Positions 14,858 to 22,524 of a stretch of DNA of 24,100 bases are shown here, one piece after another. The position numbers and the translations under genes are program-made. Numbering within the stretch: position 1 is the first letter of the stretch; every line of letters starts with the position of its first letter. A model generated the notes under the pieces. It ran no database searches. It had not been told where the DNA came from and saw only the letters and a list, made by a program, of their open reading frames with translations. This DNA is from Candidatus Omnitrophota bacterium (GTDB lineage Bacteria > Omnitrophota > Gorgyraeia > Duberdicusellales > 4484-171), in contig JALOBR010000011.1 of assembly GCA_023228195.1 (NCBI GenBank), forward strand, positions 1-24,100, given 5' to 3'.

Positions 14858-15715
14858 ATGCTTATATATACTTATCTTTTAATAGCTGCTACCGGGATAA
14901 TAACCACCTATACCGATATCAAAAATGGTAAAATTAAAAACACCCATCTTATTGCCATCTTAAGCATAGCAATCGTCATATATGGTGCATCCATCACTAT
15001 GGGAATATTCAAGCTATCTTTAGCTATAGCCGTTAATCTTGCCGTCGGGTTACTATTAGGATTTATTCTTTATGTTCTTGGCACATGGAAAGCAGGCGAC
15101 GCAAAATTATTTTTCCTTTATTCCTTCCTTTTGATACCAAACAAAAATTCCTACGCTTTATTTTTACCCTGCTTTACGCTCTTTGCTAATATTTTTTTAA
15201 CAAGCTTTCTTGCTATATTACCTTTATTGATTAAGGATATTCTTTACCACAAAAAGGATTTTTTTAAATATATGACTTCGAAGAGAAGCCTTATAACTTT
15301 CGCTAAAACGTGGGTTATTCTTTTTTCTTTATCTTTCTTTGTCGGGCCGCTTATTTTAAACTATGCCCCCCATGACAATACCGCAGCATTTTTTGGTTTT
15401 ATTTTATTCACCTATCTGATATATCGATTAGTGGCAAGGACTAGATACATAACGCTACTTATCTCTGTGCTGATTATCGGTGTGATATTAAAATCACTAT
15501 TTATGCCAGAAATCATTTCGCTGCAACAAATCGCAGATTTCATAAAGTATACTGCGGGATATTCAATAATCACTCTTATTCTTGCCTATATTCTTTCTTC
15601 AGAAAAAAATAAATATACTCGTATACCATTCGCCCCTTTTATGCTGCTGGGGGCGGCCTTAAGCACCACTAAATTTCTAGAACTTGTAATAACAGCACTA
15701 CGCAATCTTAGATAA
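14858..15715 (+). CDS. TadV/CpaA-like A24 prepilin peptidase
   Basis: 285-aa membrane aspartyl protease that cleaves type IV pilin leaders at the inner membrane. The two catalytic aspartates are Asp20 in TDIKNGKIKNTH and Asp81 in WKAGDAKLF (family GxGDxK). It lacks the cysteine-cluster methyltransferase domain of PilD, as in CpaA/TadV enzymes. The about 120-residue tail with four to five more hydrophobic segments (about 115-270) is longer than usual. The start is ATG 14858; a TTG at 14807 would add 17 non-membrane residues. Its pilins are not in the window. Confidence 0.85.
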   Translation: MLIYTYLLIAATGIITTYTDIKNGKIKNTHLIAILSIAIVIYGASITMGIFKLSLAIAVNLAVGLLLGFILYVLGTWKAGDAKLFFLYSFLLIPNKNSYALFLPCFTLFANIFLTSFLAILPLLIKDILYHKKDFFKYMTSKRSLITFAKTWVILFSLSFFVGPLILNYAPHDNTAAFFGFILFTYLIYRLVARTRYITLLISVLIIGVILKSLFMPEIISLQQIADFIKYTAGYSIITLILAYILSSEKNKYTRIPFAPFMLLGAALSTTKFLELVITALRNLR

Positions 15716-15743
15716 AACTAGTAACGATATTTTAAATAACTAA

Positions 15744-16547
15744 TCACCAAATATCCCGTAAATCCTTAATTTTTTCGTCAACGCATGCGTTTTTTATCGA
15801 AGCGTCAACAATAGAATCGCAAAGTTCAGGCTTGGATCTATAGCGTGTAACAAAAAATAGAGCTAAGTCACTCGTTAAATCATCTGCCTCCCTGTCTGCA
15901 TTTGAAGAAAATATTACTTTGCAGGCCAGTTTTCTCGATAAAGGCATCTCTTCCTTATTGGTGTATTTTTCACATGCCATAACGCTATAATATTTAAAAC
16001 CATTATATATACCTAACATTAAAGCTGCTTCGGGTTTTTTTACCGGGAAACCGAGAGAACTTACTATCTCCAAGCTGGTAGATGCTGCCACCAAACCGTT
16101 AACATCATTGTCTAAAAAGCTTTGGCAAAATTTTTTCTTGTTTCCAGGCGCTACCGCACAATTATTGGAATTAATTGCCATACAAAGCTGTTGCAACGAC
16201 GCATCTTTTATATCTCCGCACCGGCCTTCTCCAGTATAGCGTATCGCAAGTAGTGCCGGGGCCACCGCTTTACACTCACCAGATACACCGCAGGAGGAAA
16301 GATTCTCATTTCTTACCGCTTTGTATGCTTGAAAAGCTTTTGCAAAACCATTATTTTTAATCACTAGTTTACCGAATTTAACTTCCCTTTCTAAGTCAAA
16401 AGGAGCTTCCTGGGGCGTAACAGGCATTATACTGTTTTCGCCGCTTTCGGCGATTGCTTTACCTAATCTTGCATTGTCTTGTTTATCCTGCGATAGCAGG
16501 ACAAGAGGAAAGAAAAGAAACAAAACCAACATTACATACTTCCTCAT
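15744..16547 (-). CDS. secreted Cys-rich protein, unknown function
   Basis: 267 aa with an N-terminal signal peptide (MRKYVMLVLFLFFPLVLLSQ) and about ten cysteines in the exported part, spaced in pairs such as CGDIKDASLQQLC and CDSIVDASIKNAC. These two read as a repeated C-x-x-I-x-D-A-S motif, about 130 residues apart. Disulfide pairing in the periplasm is plausible. A strong GGAGG six bases before ATG 16547 fixes the start. It follows the candidate precursor peptide by 116 bases on the same strand; co-transcription is possible but not shown. Confidence 0.85.
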   Translation of the reverse strand: MRKYVMLVLFLFFPLVLLSQDKQDNARLGKAIAESGENSIMPVTPQEAPFDLEREVKFGKLVIKNNGFAKAFQAYKAVRNENLSSCGVSGECKAVAPALLAIRYTGEGRCGDIKDASLQQLCMAINSNNCAVAPGNKKKFCQSFLDNDVNGLVAASTSLEIVSSLGFPVKKPEAALMLGIYNGFKYYSVMACEKYTNKEEMPLSRKLACKVIFSSNADREADDLTSDLALFFVTRYRSKPELCDSIVDASIKNACVDEKIKDLRDIW

Positions 16548-16663
16548 GACGGCCTCCTTTTATTAAACAACCAGCTACAATCGCATAATTTAGATATAAA
16601 TCCGGCTACAGCAAAATATCTATTGCCTTGGCTGATAAATTCAAAAATTAAAACACGATAGTT

Positions 16664-16954
16664 TTATTTTCCGCTATCATGGTTTCCGTGTGTATGATCC
16701 CGAACCACCAACCGCGAACACGTAGTACCAGGAACTGCTTCTTCATCCATGTACTTTCCGGCTGGACTATCAGTATGCTCGGCATACGCCTGTTTTGGCG
16801 CAGTCAAAGAACCAACAACCGTCAGGGCGGAAATTGTTCCCAGGCCGATTTTAATTATTTTTTCTTTCTCGATAAAGCCATCCTCATCCTTTATAAAATG
16901 TTTTATACTTTTCTTAAAAGTTCTTCCCTTTTTCTTATCCTTACTCTTTTTCAT
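16664..16954 (-). CDS. candidate His-Xaa-Ser-type precursor peptide (HxsA-like)
   Basis: 96 aa from ATG 16954, fixed by AAGGAGG at 16961-16967. The Lys-rich leader is followed by DEDGFIEKEKIIKIGLGT (23-40), a hydrophobic stretch and an AYA-EH site that could be cleaved (58-60). The tail is short and His-rich: EHTDSP, Cys79, and RDHTHGNHDSGK at the very end. HDS is one His-Xaa-Ser unit; the longer HxS runs of classic HxsA are absent. It overlaps the maturase gene by 14 bases, strongly implying they work together. Modification sites are not predictable from sequence; identification as the substrate rests on context. Confidence 0.7.
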   Translation of the reverse strand: MKKSKDKKKGRTFKKSIKHFIKDEDGFIEKEKIIKIGLGTISALTVVGSLTAPKQAYAEHTDSPAGKYMDEEAVPGTTCSRLVVRDHTHGNHDSGK

Positions 16955-18344
16955 TTTCACCCTCCTTTTTAGCAACCCAGCTTTTTAATATTTCTAAATC
17001 CTGACCCCCCTTGGCAATTTTTTCAAAAATATATTTGAATCGGAATTCGTGGATTTTATAGATAAAAGAACAGTGTATTTTTGGAACAAAGTTTTTTTGC
17101 TCCGTGTAGTTCAGGACAGGACAAACCCCTATCCAGGGAGAAAGCACAGAAGCATAATCCCACAAATTTATCGCTGATGTTTCAAGAAGATGCAGCAGAT
17201 TTTCTTTTTTTACCAGTGTTTCGTAAGTTTCGTTCAAAATATTACCCAGCCTAAACATCTTCCCGCCAACCATTCTCGCCTCATCGCAAGGATAACAGCT
17301 GCCATCCGGCATGTATACAATTTGTCCCCTTCCTGCACCGCAAGGGCTCATCATGTCGACATAATATGGGTCTTCTTTGTTAAAAACTTTTTGAAGGATT
17401 ACTTTAGCCATCCGCTCACGTATAAAAATCCCTTTTTTGTTAAGCTCAAGAATATAATCCAATGCGTTTTTATAGAATGTCATAAACTCCTCAGCTGAAT
17501 ACCCTAAATTACGCCAATTGCTACAGGCATTGCCCAAATGATTTACCGGCCTAAGCGCAATACTTGTTGCACCCCATCTTACATATTCATCAATGATTTC
17601 TTTAAAAGCACAAAGTGAGGACTTTGTAATGGTAGGCAAAAAATTGACCGATTTCTTAAATTGTTTACGCAATTTTTTAATATTGCGAATTACTACGTCA
17701 TAAGTTCCTTTACCATTACCAAAAATTCTATTTTGGTCATGAATATGTTTCGGGCCATCCAAAGAAGCGCATATATTAACGCTATAATCTTTAAAAAATT
17801 GCATTTTCTTAGCATTTAACGCTGTAAGATTGCTTATTAGCGTAATATCAATTTTTCTATTATTGCGTTCTAACTTGCGGATGCTTTTTGTCAGAAAAAC
17901 AAGAACATTCCAATTAAGAGTCGATTCGCCTCCCTGAAATTCTAAAGTAATGTAGGGGGTTTTTCTCTCAGCGATACATTGCACAGTGCGACGGGCGACC
18001 TTTAAACTCATGTGTTCCGGGCGTGCGGCATGCGCCTGACAATACCTGCAGCGTAGGTTACAATGCGTAGTAATAACTGCGATGTGCAGCGATGCGTCAT
18101 AGAAGAGATTGCTATTTAGGTTTCTGTGGTCTTCAAGTAATCTGTTAAAATTACGTTCATCGGCGATAAGGCCCCTTTCATATAAACGGTTAAACAATGG
18201 GGTGCCCCTGTTACACTTTAAAGAACTGAATAGCTTAAAATCATTCTCGCCTAAGATATCCCATCCTCCCAACATGTTGGATATCAAGTATTTATCCGCG
18301 ATAGCGCCTGAATTAAAAGGAATTACCGCAAAGTCTTTTGTCAT
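16941..18344 (-). CDS. radical SAM/SPASM peptide maturase, HxsB-like
   Basis: 467 aa. The radical SAM motif is Cys95-x3-Cys99-x2-Cys102 in THCNLRCRYCQAH, with GGE (138-140) for SAM binding and ASLDGP (193-198). The C-terminal half has SPASM-like cysteines at 335, 350, 353, 408 and 425, including YVDMMSPCGAGRGQIVYM, DGSCYPCDEARM and MFRLGN. This pattern and the PF...GAIADKYLISN N-terminus match what I know of the His-Xaa-Ser maturase HxsB. It starts at ATG 18344 as an ATGA overlap with the small upstream gene. Likely action: radical chemistry on the 16664-16954 peptide. I see no second maturase (HxsC). Confidence 0.88.
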   Translation of the reverse strand: MTKDFAVIPFNSGAIADKYLISNMLGGWDILGENDFKLFSSLKCNRGTPLFNRLYERGLIADERNFNRLLEDHRNLNSNLFYDASLHIAVITTHCNLRCRYCQAHAARPEHMSLKVARRTVQCIAERKTPYITLEFQGGESTLNWNVLVFLTKSIRKLERNNRKIDITLISNLTALNAKKMQFFKDYSVNICASLDGPKHIHDQNRIFGNGKGTYDVVIRNIKKLRKQFKKSVNFLPTITKSSLCAFKEIIDEYVRWGATSIALRPVNHLGNACSNWRNLGYSAEEFMTFYKNALDYILELNKKGIFIRERMAKVILQKVFNKEDPYYVDMMSPCGAGRGQIVYMPDGSCYPCDEARMVGGKMFRLGNILNETYETLVKKENLLHLLETSAINLWDYASVLSPWIGVCPVLNYTEQKNFVPKIHCSFIYKIHEFRFKYIFEKIAKGGQDLEILKSWVAKKEGENEKE

Positions 18345-18577
18345 ATCTCTTGATTTAAGCTAATTAAATAATTTAAGAAAGCAAAATATTCAGTTTCTTC
18401 ATTTACCATTAATTCTACTAAATAATAATTTCCGCGAGACATAACCGCGCGCACAAAATCCGGTTTTTCTTCTTTGATACGGACAAGAAGTTCTTTTTTA
18501 TATAATTTTCTGTGCAACCTTACAAAAAAACTATTTCCGCGTTTTTGCAAAAAGGGGTGCATGTTTTTTTGAAACAT
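18341..18577 (-). CDS. small HxsD-like protein (second copy)
   Basis: 78 aa. The pattern FFVRLHRKLYKKELLVRIKE ... YYLVELMV ... EYFAFLNYLISLN follows the HxsD layout of a short beta strand, an LY-x-x-E helix, then an F-x-N-x-L helix. It ends just after the point equivalent to the LLNDYxLR motif of HxsD. It overlaps the longer HxsD-like gene by 47 bases (or 32 if ATG 18562 is used) and the maturase by four. It may act as a recognition or scaffold subunit for the precursor. Confidence 0.65.
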   Translation of the reverse strand: MFQKNMHPFLQKRGNSFFVRLHRKLYKKELLVRIKEEKPDFVRAVMSRGNYYLVELMVNEETEYFAFLNYLISLNQEI

Positions 18578-18971
18578 TACTATTCTTGTCCGAATTACTT
18601 AATGAACAAATTAATTCATCAATCTCTTTGGTGGCCGCTTCCGTAACCAAAGAAGGCGCGGCAGAAAACAATGCTTTTTGCATCAATATTTTAAGCGTAT
18701 CGGCGTTAGCCTTTAGGCTGGTAAAGTAGTGGGCATAATTGAGCAGTTCGTTATAAAAATCCATTCCTAAACTATTTAATTTAGCTTTCTTATCTTTGGG
18801 AAAAATCCAAATTACCAACTTACCACTGCTTTCTTTATCTATGTAAATATAAGCTTTGTCTAGAAATGTATATCCCGCAGAGTATATAGTCGAAAGTGGA
18901 TAAATTCCCGGGTTTAGCGTTAATTTAACCCAACCTTTACCTTTGATAAGAATCTGTTTTCTGCCCAACAT
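18531..18971 (-). CDS. HxsD-like protein of a His-Xaa-Ser-type system
   Basis: 146 aa. Residues about 15-105 match the HxsD pattern: VKLTLNPGIYPLSTIYSAGY, LDKAYIYID, KLVIWIFP, DFYNELLNYAHYFTSL (71-86), then a helix LKILMQKALFSA. HxsD is the small conserved partner of HxsB/HxsC; its role is not established, and peptide recognition is a reasonable guess. A Ser/Asn/Lys-rich tail of about 40 residues is unusual. It starts four bases after the TTYYPAPFGVY gene stop. Confidence 0.75.
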   Translation of the reverse strand: MLGRKQILIKGKGWVKLTLNPGIYPLSTIYSAGYTFLDKAYIYIDKESSGKLVIWIFPKDKKAKLNSLGMDFYNELLNYAHYFTSLKANADTLKILMQKALFSAAPSLVTEAATKEIDELICSLSNSDKNSNVSKKHAPLFAKTRK

Positions 18972-18975
18972 TTAA

Positions 18976-19362
18976 TTAATATCCCTGACAAACCCAAAGC
19001 TCACCGGTTCTTACTATTCCCGGCGTACCGTTGTCAAGTGCGGCAGTCGTTGTCCCGCCCCGAAGCCACATCTGATTATCAGATTGCAGAATAAAACGGA
19101 AATCATAATCGGTGCCAGGATCATTTGTGAAATCTATATAAGGCGTTCCACCGGCAACGGTCCGTCTTAATTCTATATTCGGATTACCTCCATCGTTATT
19201 TAATATAACTTCGTTGGGGCCATTCAATGTCCTTAAAGTTACATAAACTCCGAAAGGAGCAGGGTAATAAGTGGTTATAGTTACGTTCTCCTGGCAGAAA
19301 CCAACACTACAACCAAACATTAAGGAAAAAACGAAAACCAACAATAAGCTATAAATCTTCAT
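18976..19362 (-). CDS. secreted protein with TTYYPAPFGVY motif
   Basis: 128 aa. The signal peptide (MKIYSLLLVFVFSLMFGCSV...) is followed by VTITTYYPAPFGVYVTLRTL, a motif I know from numerous secreted proteins of Omnitrophota and Elusimicrobiota, then a short Gly/Asn-rich beta region ending in GELWVCQGY. Function unknown; surface or tail-fibre-like shape is possible. A GGGGGG run close upstream supports ATG 19362 rather than the longer open frame from 19419. The FGC could be a weak lipobox. It precedes hxsD-like genes on the same strand. Confidence 0.8.
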   Translation of the reverse strand: MKIYSLLLVFVFSLMFGCSVGFCQENVTITTYYPAPFGVYVTLRTLNGPNEVILNNDGGNPNIELRRTVAGGTPYIDFTNDPGTDYDFRFILQSDNQMWLRGGTTTAALDNGTPGIVRTGELWVCQGY

Positions 19363-19448
19363 ACTAACCCCCCCATTTTTAAGGAATTTATATCCCATTA
19401 AATTTCCTGATTCGCTCATTGATCTTGCTATTGTCCTGTTCGCTATTA

Positions 19449-19814
19449 CTATTTAGGACCGCAAGTAAGGATATTAACAAAATCCTGCGCTCGGGACTGG
19501 CCTTCCTTATCCCCTCTTGCCCTATAAAGTTCTTTCGCTTTCTCAAAATAATCTTTTGCAATTATAAGCTTATTCTCGTCATAATAAGATAAACCAAGAT
19601 AAAACCATGCGTCACCATCGCCCGGGTCTGAAGCTGCTGCACCTGAAAAAAATTCGCGCGCCTTATCTCTTTTGCCTGTATATAAATACTCTATACCCTT
19701 TTGAACCTTTTGTGAGGGTTCTTTATTCTTTTTACCTTCCTGAGCCGTTAAAAACGCAGGGCAGCATAAAACAAAACCTAACAAAACCACAATAAATAAT
19801 CCTTTTTTATTCAT
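19449..19814 (-). CDS. secreted TPR-repeat protein
   Basis: 121 aa with a signal peptide (about 1-26, cleavage near LTAQ) and two TPR-like helices: KGIEYLYTGKRDKAREFFSGA, then DAWFYLGLSYYDENKLIIAKDYFEKAKEL in two pieces. A periplasmic scaffold role is likely. ATG 19814 is fixed by the GGAGGGA upstream; upstream in-frame extension to 19889 is not needed. First gene after the promoter at 19837-19864. Confidence 0.85.
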   Translation of the reverse strand: MNKKGLFIVVLLGFVLCCPAFLTAQEGKKNKEPSQKVQKGIEYLYTGKRDKAREFFSGAAASDPGDGDAWFYLGLSYYDENKLIIAKDYFEKAKELYRARGDKEGQSRAQDFVNILTCGPK

Positions 19815-19836
19815 GATCTCCCTCCCCTTATTTTTT

Positions 19837-19864
19837 ATTATATCACAAAACATAAGCGACGCAA
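19837..19864 (-). promoter_or_regulatory. sigma-70 promoter of the TPR/HxS-like gene run
   Basis: On the minus strand, TTGCGT (19859-19864), 16-bp spacer, perfect TATAAT (19837-19842). Leader about 16 bases to ATG 19814. Confidence 0.65.
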
Positions 19865-19983
19865 CAACACGTACAGCCCGCCTTAACACCCCTAATGCAC
19901 AGTAAAGGCTTAATTCATCACTGGTTATAGGCTACGATAAATGCCGAGCTTTGTTCTATTATCAAAAGATTTACTTTGTCTGG

Positions 19984-20335
19984 TTACTTAAAGCTATCAA
20001 AGGCTTCTCTTTCTAAAATAACATATCTACCTTTGATTTTAGACAACTCTTTAAAACCAAGAGCATCCGGAAGATTTTCGCAATCTTGAAGACAATAAAA
20101 TTGCATCGCAGGATCACCTACTCGATAAAGCAGCGGTTTTGCTCCTTTGGCGGCGTCTTTTGCTATATTAGCTATCCTTTTGGTTCCAGGTGTATAATCA
20201 AGATTAAAAACACCTCTGGTTCCGGATAAATACACTAAAGCGGCGATGCTTAAAAAAAAACGTAACAGGAATTATTAATTTCTTAAATAATTTACCAAAC
20301 GCCCAGCCAACAAGCATAAAGGAATAACCTTGAAT
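19984..20335 (-). pseudogene. C-terminal remnant of an ArnT/PMT-like glycosyltransferase
   Basis: The frame below 20260 encodes about 90 residues resembling the soluble end of polytopic lipid-linked sugar transferases (LSGTRGVFNL, GTKRIANIAKDAAKGAKPLL, then KGRYVILEREAF). Upstream, a second frame gives MLVGWAFGKLFKKLIIPVTF, apparently the preceding membrane helix. Deleting one base in the run of nine (20252-20260) joins the two frames. The bulk of the family (about 400-500 aa) is missing. Confidence 0.55.
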
Positions 20336-20411
20336 GCGTTTTCTATGGTTTGAACAATATTTACTTCTTCGTTGTAGGCAGGAAAAAAACAGATAGGTTT
20401 TTTAGTTTCAT
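20275..20411 (-). pseudogene. N-terminal remnant of a GT2-family glycosyltransferase
   Basis: From ATG 20411 the minus strand reads MKLKNLSV then, one base shifted, FFPAYNEEVNIVQTIENAF, the unmistakable start of a family-2 glycosyltransferase (polyprenyl-phosphate type). A single missing base in the homopolymer at 20383-20389 accounts for the shift. The rest of the gene is absent and the sequence runs straight into the ArnT-like remnant, which suggests a deletion across two adjacent transferase genes. Confidence 0.5.
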
Positions 20412-20503
20412 TTAATAAGCAGCGCAAAAGTTATTTTATGTCAATCGCAGGCTTTAAACTTTTTAAGCCGACAAACAACTCTGAAAGCTTCGGAAAAATA
20501 CAG

Positions 20504-20576
20504 TGCCGAGGGAGAGAATCGAACTCCCCACGCATGGATTTTCAGTCCATCGCTCTACCGACTGAGCTACCTCGGC
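20504..20576 (-). tRNA. tRNA-Phe (GAA)
   Basis: 73 bases without encoded CCA. Acceptor GCCGAGG/CCTCGGC, discriminator A, T8-A9, D stem GCTC/GAGC, anticodon stem ATGGA/TCCAT with loop CTGAAAA (anticodon GAA), and a T arm with GTTCGATTC. All stems pair. Confidence 0.97.
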
Positions 20577-20792
20577 ACTTGTGAAAAACCCTTTGCAGGG
20601 CTATATTTTTATCAAAGATAAACTACCTGCTATGTTCAACTTTGGTCTAGATGGGCTAATCTCGAGTTAAGATTTCCTCGCCATCGAAAGTATAGCACGA
20701 TCTAAAACACAGCGACTAAATACTCTTCGCAATGTAGAGAATTATAGCATAGCAGCTTGTTTAGGCAAGAGGATTTTAAGGTTCGGAGCGGT

Positions 20793-21638
20793 CTATTCCT
20801 CCATATATGCTTTCACAAAAATCTCGTAATCTTCAATGGCATAACAAGATTTATCTAACGCAAAACAGGTAGACGGTTTAATTTCCCAGTAATTTTTTCC
20901 TTCTTCTGATTTCCAGGAATATTCACCATACTTCTTGCGGCTATAAACATCGTACAATTCCTTATGAAAAACTAAATGTCCGTCTTCTCCCATTTTTGCG
21001 GACTTTATATTTATAAAACATTTGTTCAATTTACTGTTATAGTGATTTTGGAATCCGCAATTCTTAGGGTCAAATCCATTCTCTTTAAAAAATCCGCTTG
21101 CAGCCACAGAACATTTGGTTCCTAACTCCAAAATCTCGGCTGCTGATTTTGATGTTGATTCAATAGAATGTTTCTGATTGTTAGGCAAGAATACAACGAA
21201 ATAATAGGAAACCGAAAGACTCATAATAACAAGTGCTGATAATACCCCGGCTTTAAACCAATTTTGTTTTATCCAAACATTCATACTAAAACCTCCTTCT
21301 GCCAAATGTTTATTGTGGTATTTGTTTTTTATGATTCTAACTGTCCAAACAACCAATCTAATGGCTGCGTATAAAAAATATGAACATAACAACACCCATC
21401 CCGCCTTGTATAACAACAAGGATTTTGCTATATATGATTGTTTTTTACTTTCAAAGAACTGATTATTACCGTCAGGGATAGCTACAAAAAGTTTGCCGGC
21501 AAAAAAACCTTTAACAGGCTGGTCTACGGCAGCCATTGCCTTGTAATTTTGCGCCAAGGAAATAAAGATAATTCCAATTAGTAATACTAGGAACAGGACG
21601 CTTTCCCTTGTTATGCTTTTCTTTATCCCGTGATGCAT
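20793..21638 (-). CDS. two-part membrane ORF, probably two proteins in one open frame
   Basis: A single frame of 281 codons from ATG 21638 to the stop at 20793. Its first about 118 codons encode two hydrophobic segments (LFLVLLIGIIFISLA and WVLLCSYFLYAAIRLVVW). At 21284 a perfect AAGGAGG precedes a second ATG, and MNVWIKQNWFKAGVLSALVI begins a typical N-terminal membrane anchor. The 163-aa product (20793-21284) therefore looks like an independent protein with an exported, Cys-containing domain (six cysteines; SCYAIEDYEIF at the end). Upstream of it the first part may be a separate gene that lost its stop. Neither part is recognised. A longer start at 21680 would overlap the PilZ gene. Confidence 0.65.
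   Translation of the reverse strand: MHHGIKKSITRESVLFLVLLIGIIFISLAQNYKAMAAVDQPVKGFFAGKLFVAIPDGNNQFFESKKQSYIAKSLLLYKAGWVLLCSYFLYAAIRLVVWTVRIIKNKYHNKHLAEGGFSMNVWIKQNWFKAGVLSALVIMSLSVSYYFVVFLPNNQKHSIESTSKSAAEILELGTKCSVAASGFFKENGFDPKNCGFQNHYNSKLNKCFINIKSAKMGEDGHLVFHKELYDVYSRKKYGEYSWKSEEGKNYWEIKPSTCFALDKSCYAIEDYEIFVKAYMEE
21292..21298 (-). promoter_or_regulatory. internal ribosome-binding site AAGGAGG
   Basis: Perfect anti-16S match seven bases before the in-frame ATG 21284; it decides the start of the second protein in the ORF 20793-21638. Confidence 0.75.
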
Positions 21639-21657
21639 ATAGATAGCTAAAGTAGCC

Positions 21658-22029
21658 CTAGCGGTTGGTTCCGGGGGCATTTGTTGGATCTTCTTTACAA
21701 ATTGCCTTACTTACGTAATCATGCATTTTTTTACTGTCAGCAGCGGTTATTTTGAAAAACTTTAAACCTACCGCAAAAGGGTAATAGCTGTTATCTCTTA
21801 TGTCCTGCCACACTATTTTTGCCTTAGCGGAAATCAAATCCGCATAATCCTCCAATTTGAAATTCAAATCAAGGGTCATGCCTAGATCAAGCCTTTGGAG
21901 AACAGCAAGGCGCATGCCCCCCTCGGAAATATCTTCGCACCTGGAAGACATGCCCAAATGACTTCCTGAAAGCCTAAAACGCACGATTGCCGACTTGCTT
22001 ATTCTAAGATGTTGCCGTTGCTCTATCAT
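21658..22029 (-). CDS. PilZ-domain protein
   Basis: 123-aa single-domain PilZ protein. The cyclic-di-GMP signature is complete: Arg5-x3-Arg9 (RQHLR) and Asp33-x-Ser35-x-x-Gly38 (DISEGG). FAVGLKFF closes the barrel. This suggests a cytoplasmic c-di-GMP sensor, perhaps governing surface behaviour; partners are not evident from neighbours. ATG 22029 follows a TTGACA promoter almost directly. Confidence 0.93.
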   Translation of the reverse strand: MIEQRQHLRISKSAIVRFRLSGSHLGMSSRCEDISEGGMRLAVLQRLDLGMTLDLNFKLEDYADLISAKAKIVWQDIRDNSYYPFAVGLKFFKITAADSKKMHDYVSKAICKEDPTNAPGTNR

Positions 22030-22037
22030 TAATTTTT

Positions 22038-22065
22038 AATTTATCATATCCGTTTCTTATGTCAA
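22038..22065 (-). promoter_or_regulatory. promoter of the PilZ gene
   Basis: Perfect TTGACA (22060-22065), 16-bp spacer, TAAATT (22038-22043); the expected +1 lies within a few bases of the ATG, so the leader is very short. Confidence 0.5.
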
Positions 22066-22103
22066 CTTATATAAAAAAAATAACCCTAAAAGCAATTATT
22101 TTT

Positions 22104-22502
22104 TTATTTTGCTTCTTCTTTCATAAACTGCATTCTATAACCCTGCCGAATTTTTTTTACAGCTTCTTCAATTTCGCTTTTCGGCTTATTTTTAAGCTCT
22201 AAAGAGGCTATAAATAAAGCGTGGGTAACCGGTATGGACAGATTTTTTTCTTCGCTATAAAAATCATCAATCATCGAAACAAGCTGGTCATAATTACCGA
22301 CAGAATAAACTTGTTTTGCGCGTTCGCTTTGCATAACTTGAGCCCCTTCACAAATACCCTGAAGAAGAGTTTTACGCATTGTTCTCGCCTCTATATACCT
22401 GTTCAACAACTTCCATTCATTGCCGTCATAAGCGCTTTGTGCATAACTGCATAAACTTAACACAAACAGCAGGCATCCTGAAATAAATAGAATCTTTTTC
22501 AT
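22104..22502 (-). CDS. small secreted protein, unknown function
   Basis: 132 aa. Signal peptide MKKILFISGCLLFVLSLCSYAQ; mature part mostly helical and charged: EWKLLNRYIEARTMRKTLLQ, GICEGAQVMQ, YDQLVSMIDDFYSEE. ATG 22502 is supported by a GGGGAGGG stretch. A similar 'DGN-x-W ... Lys ... G-x-x-x-G' layout is seen in other small exported proteins, but I cannot name a family. Confidence 0.8.
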   Translation of the reverse strand: MKKILFISGCLLFVLSLCSYAQSAYDGNEWKLLNRYIEARTMRKTLLQGICEGAQVMQSERAKQVYSVGNYDQLVSMIDDFYSEEKNLSIPVTHALFIASLELKNKPKSEIEEAVKKIRQGYRMQFMKEEAK

Positions 22503-22524
22503 TAATTACCCTCCCCTTTTTATT

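Noticed and set aside
17190..17498. Plus-strand 102-codon frame
   Set aside because: Antisense shadow of the HxsB-like gene, whose Cys motifs are intact.
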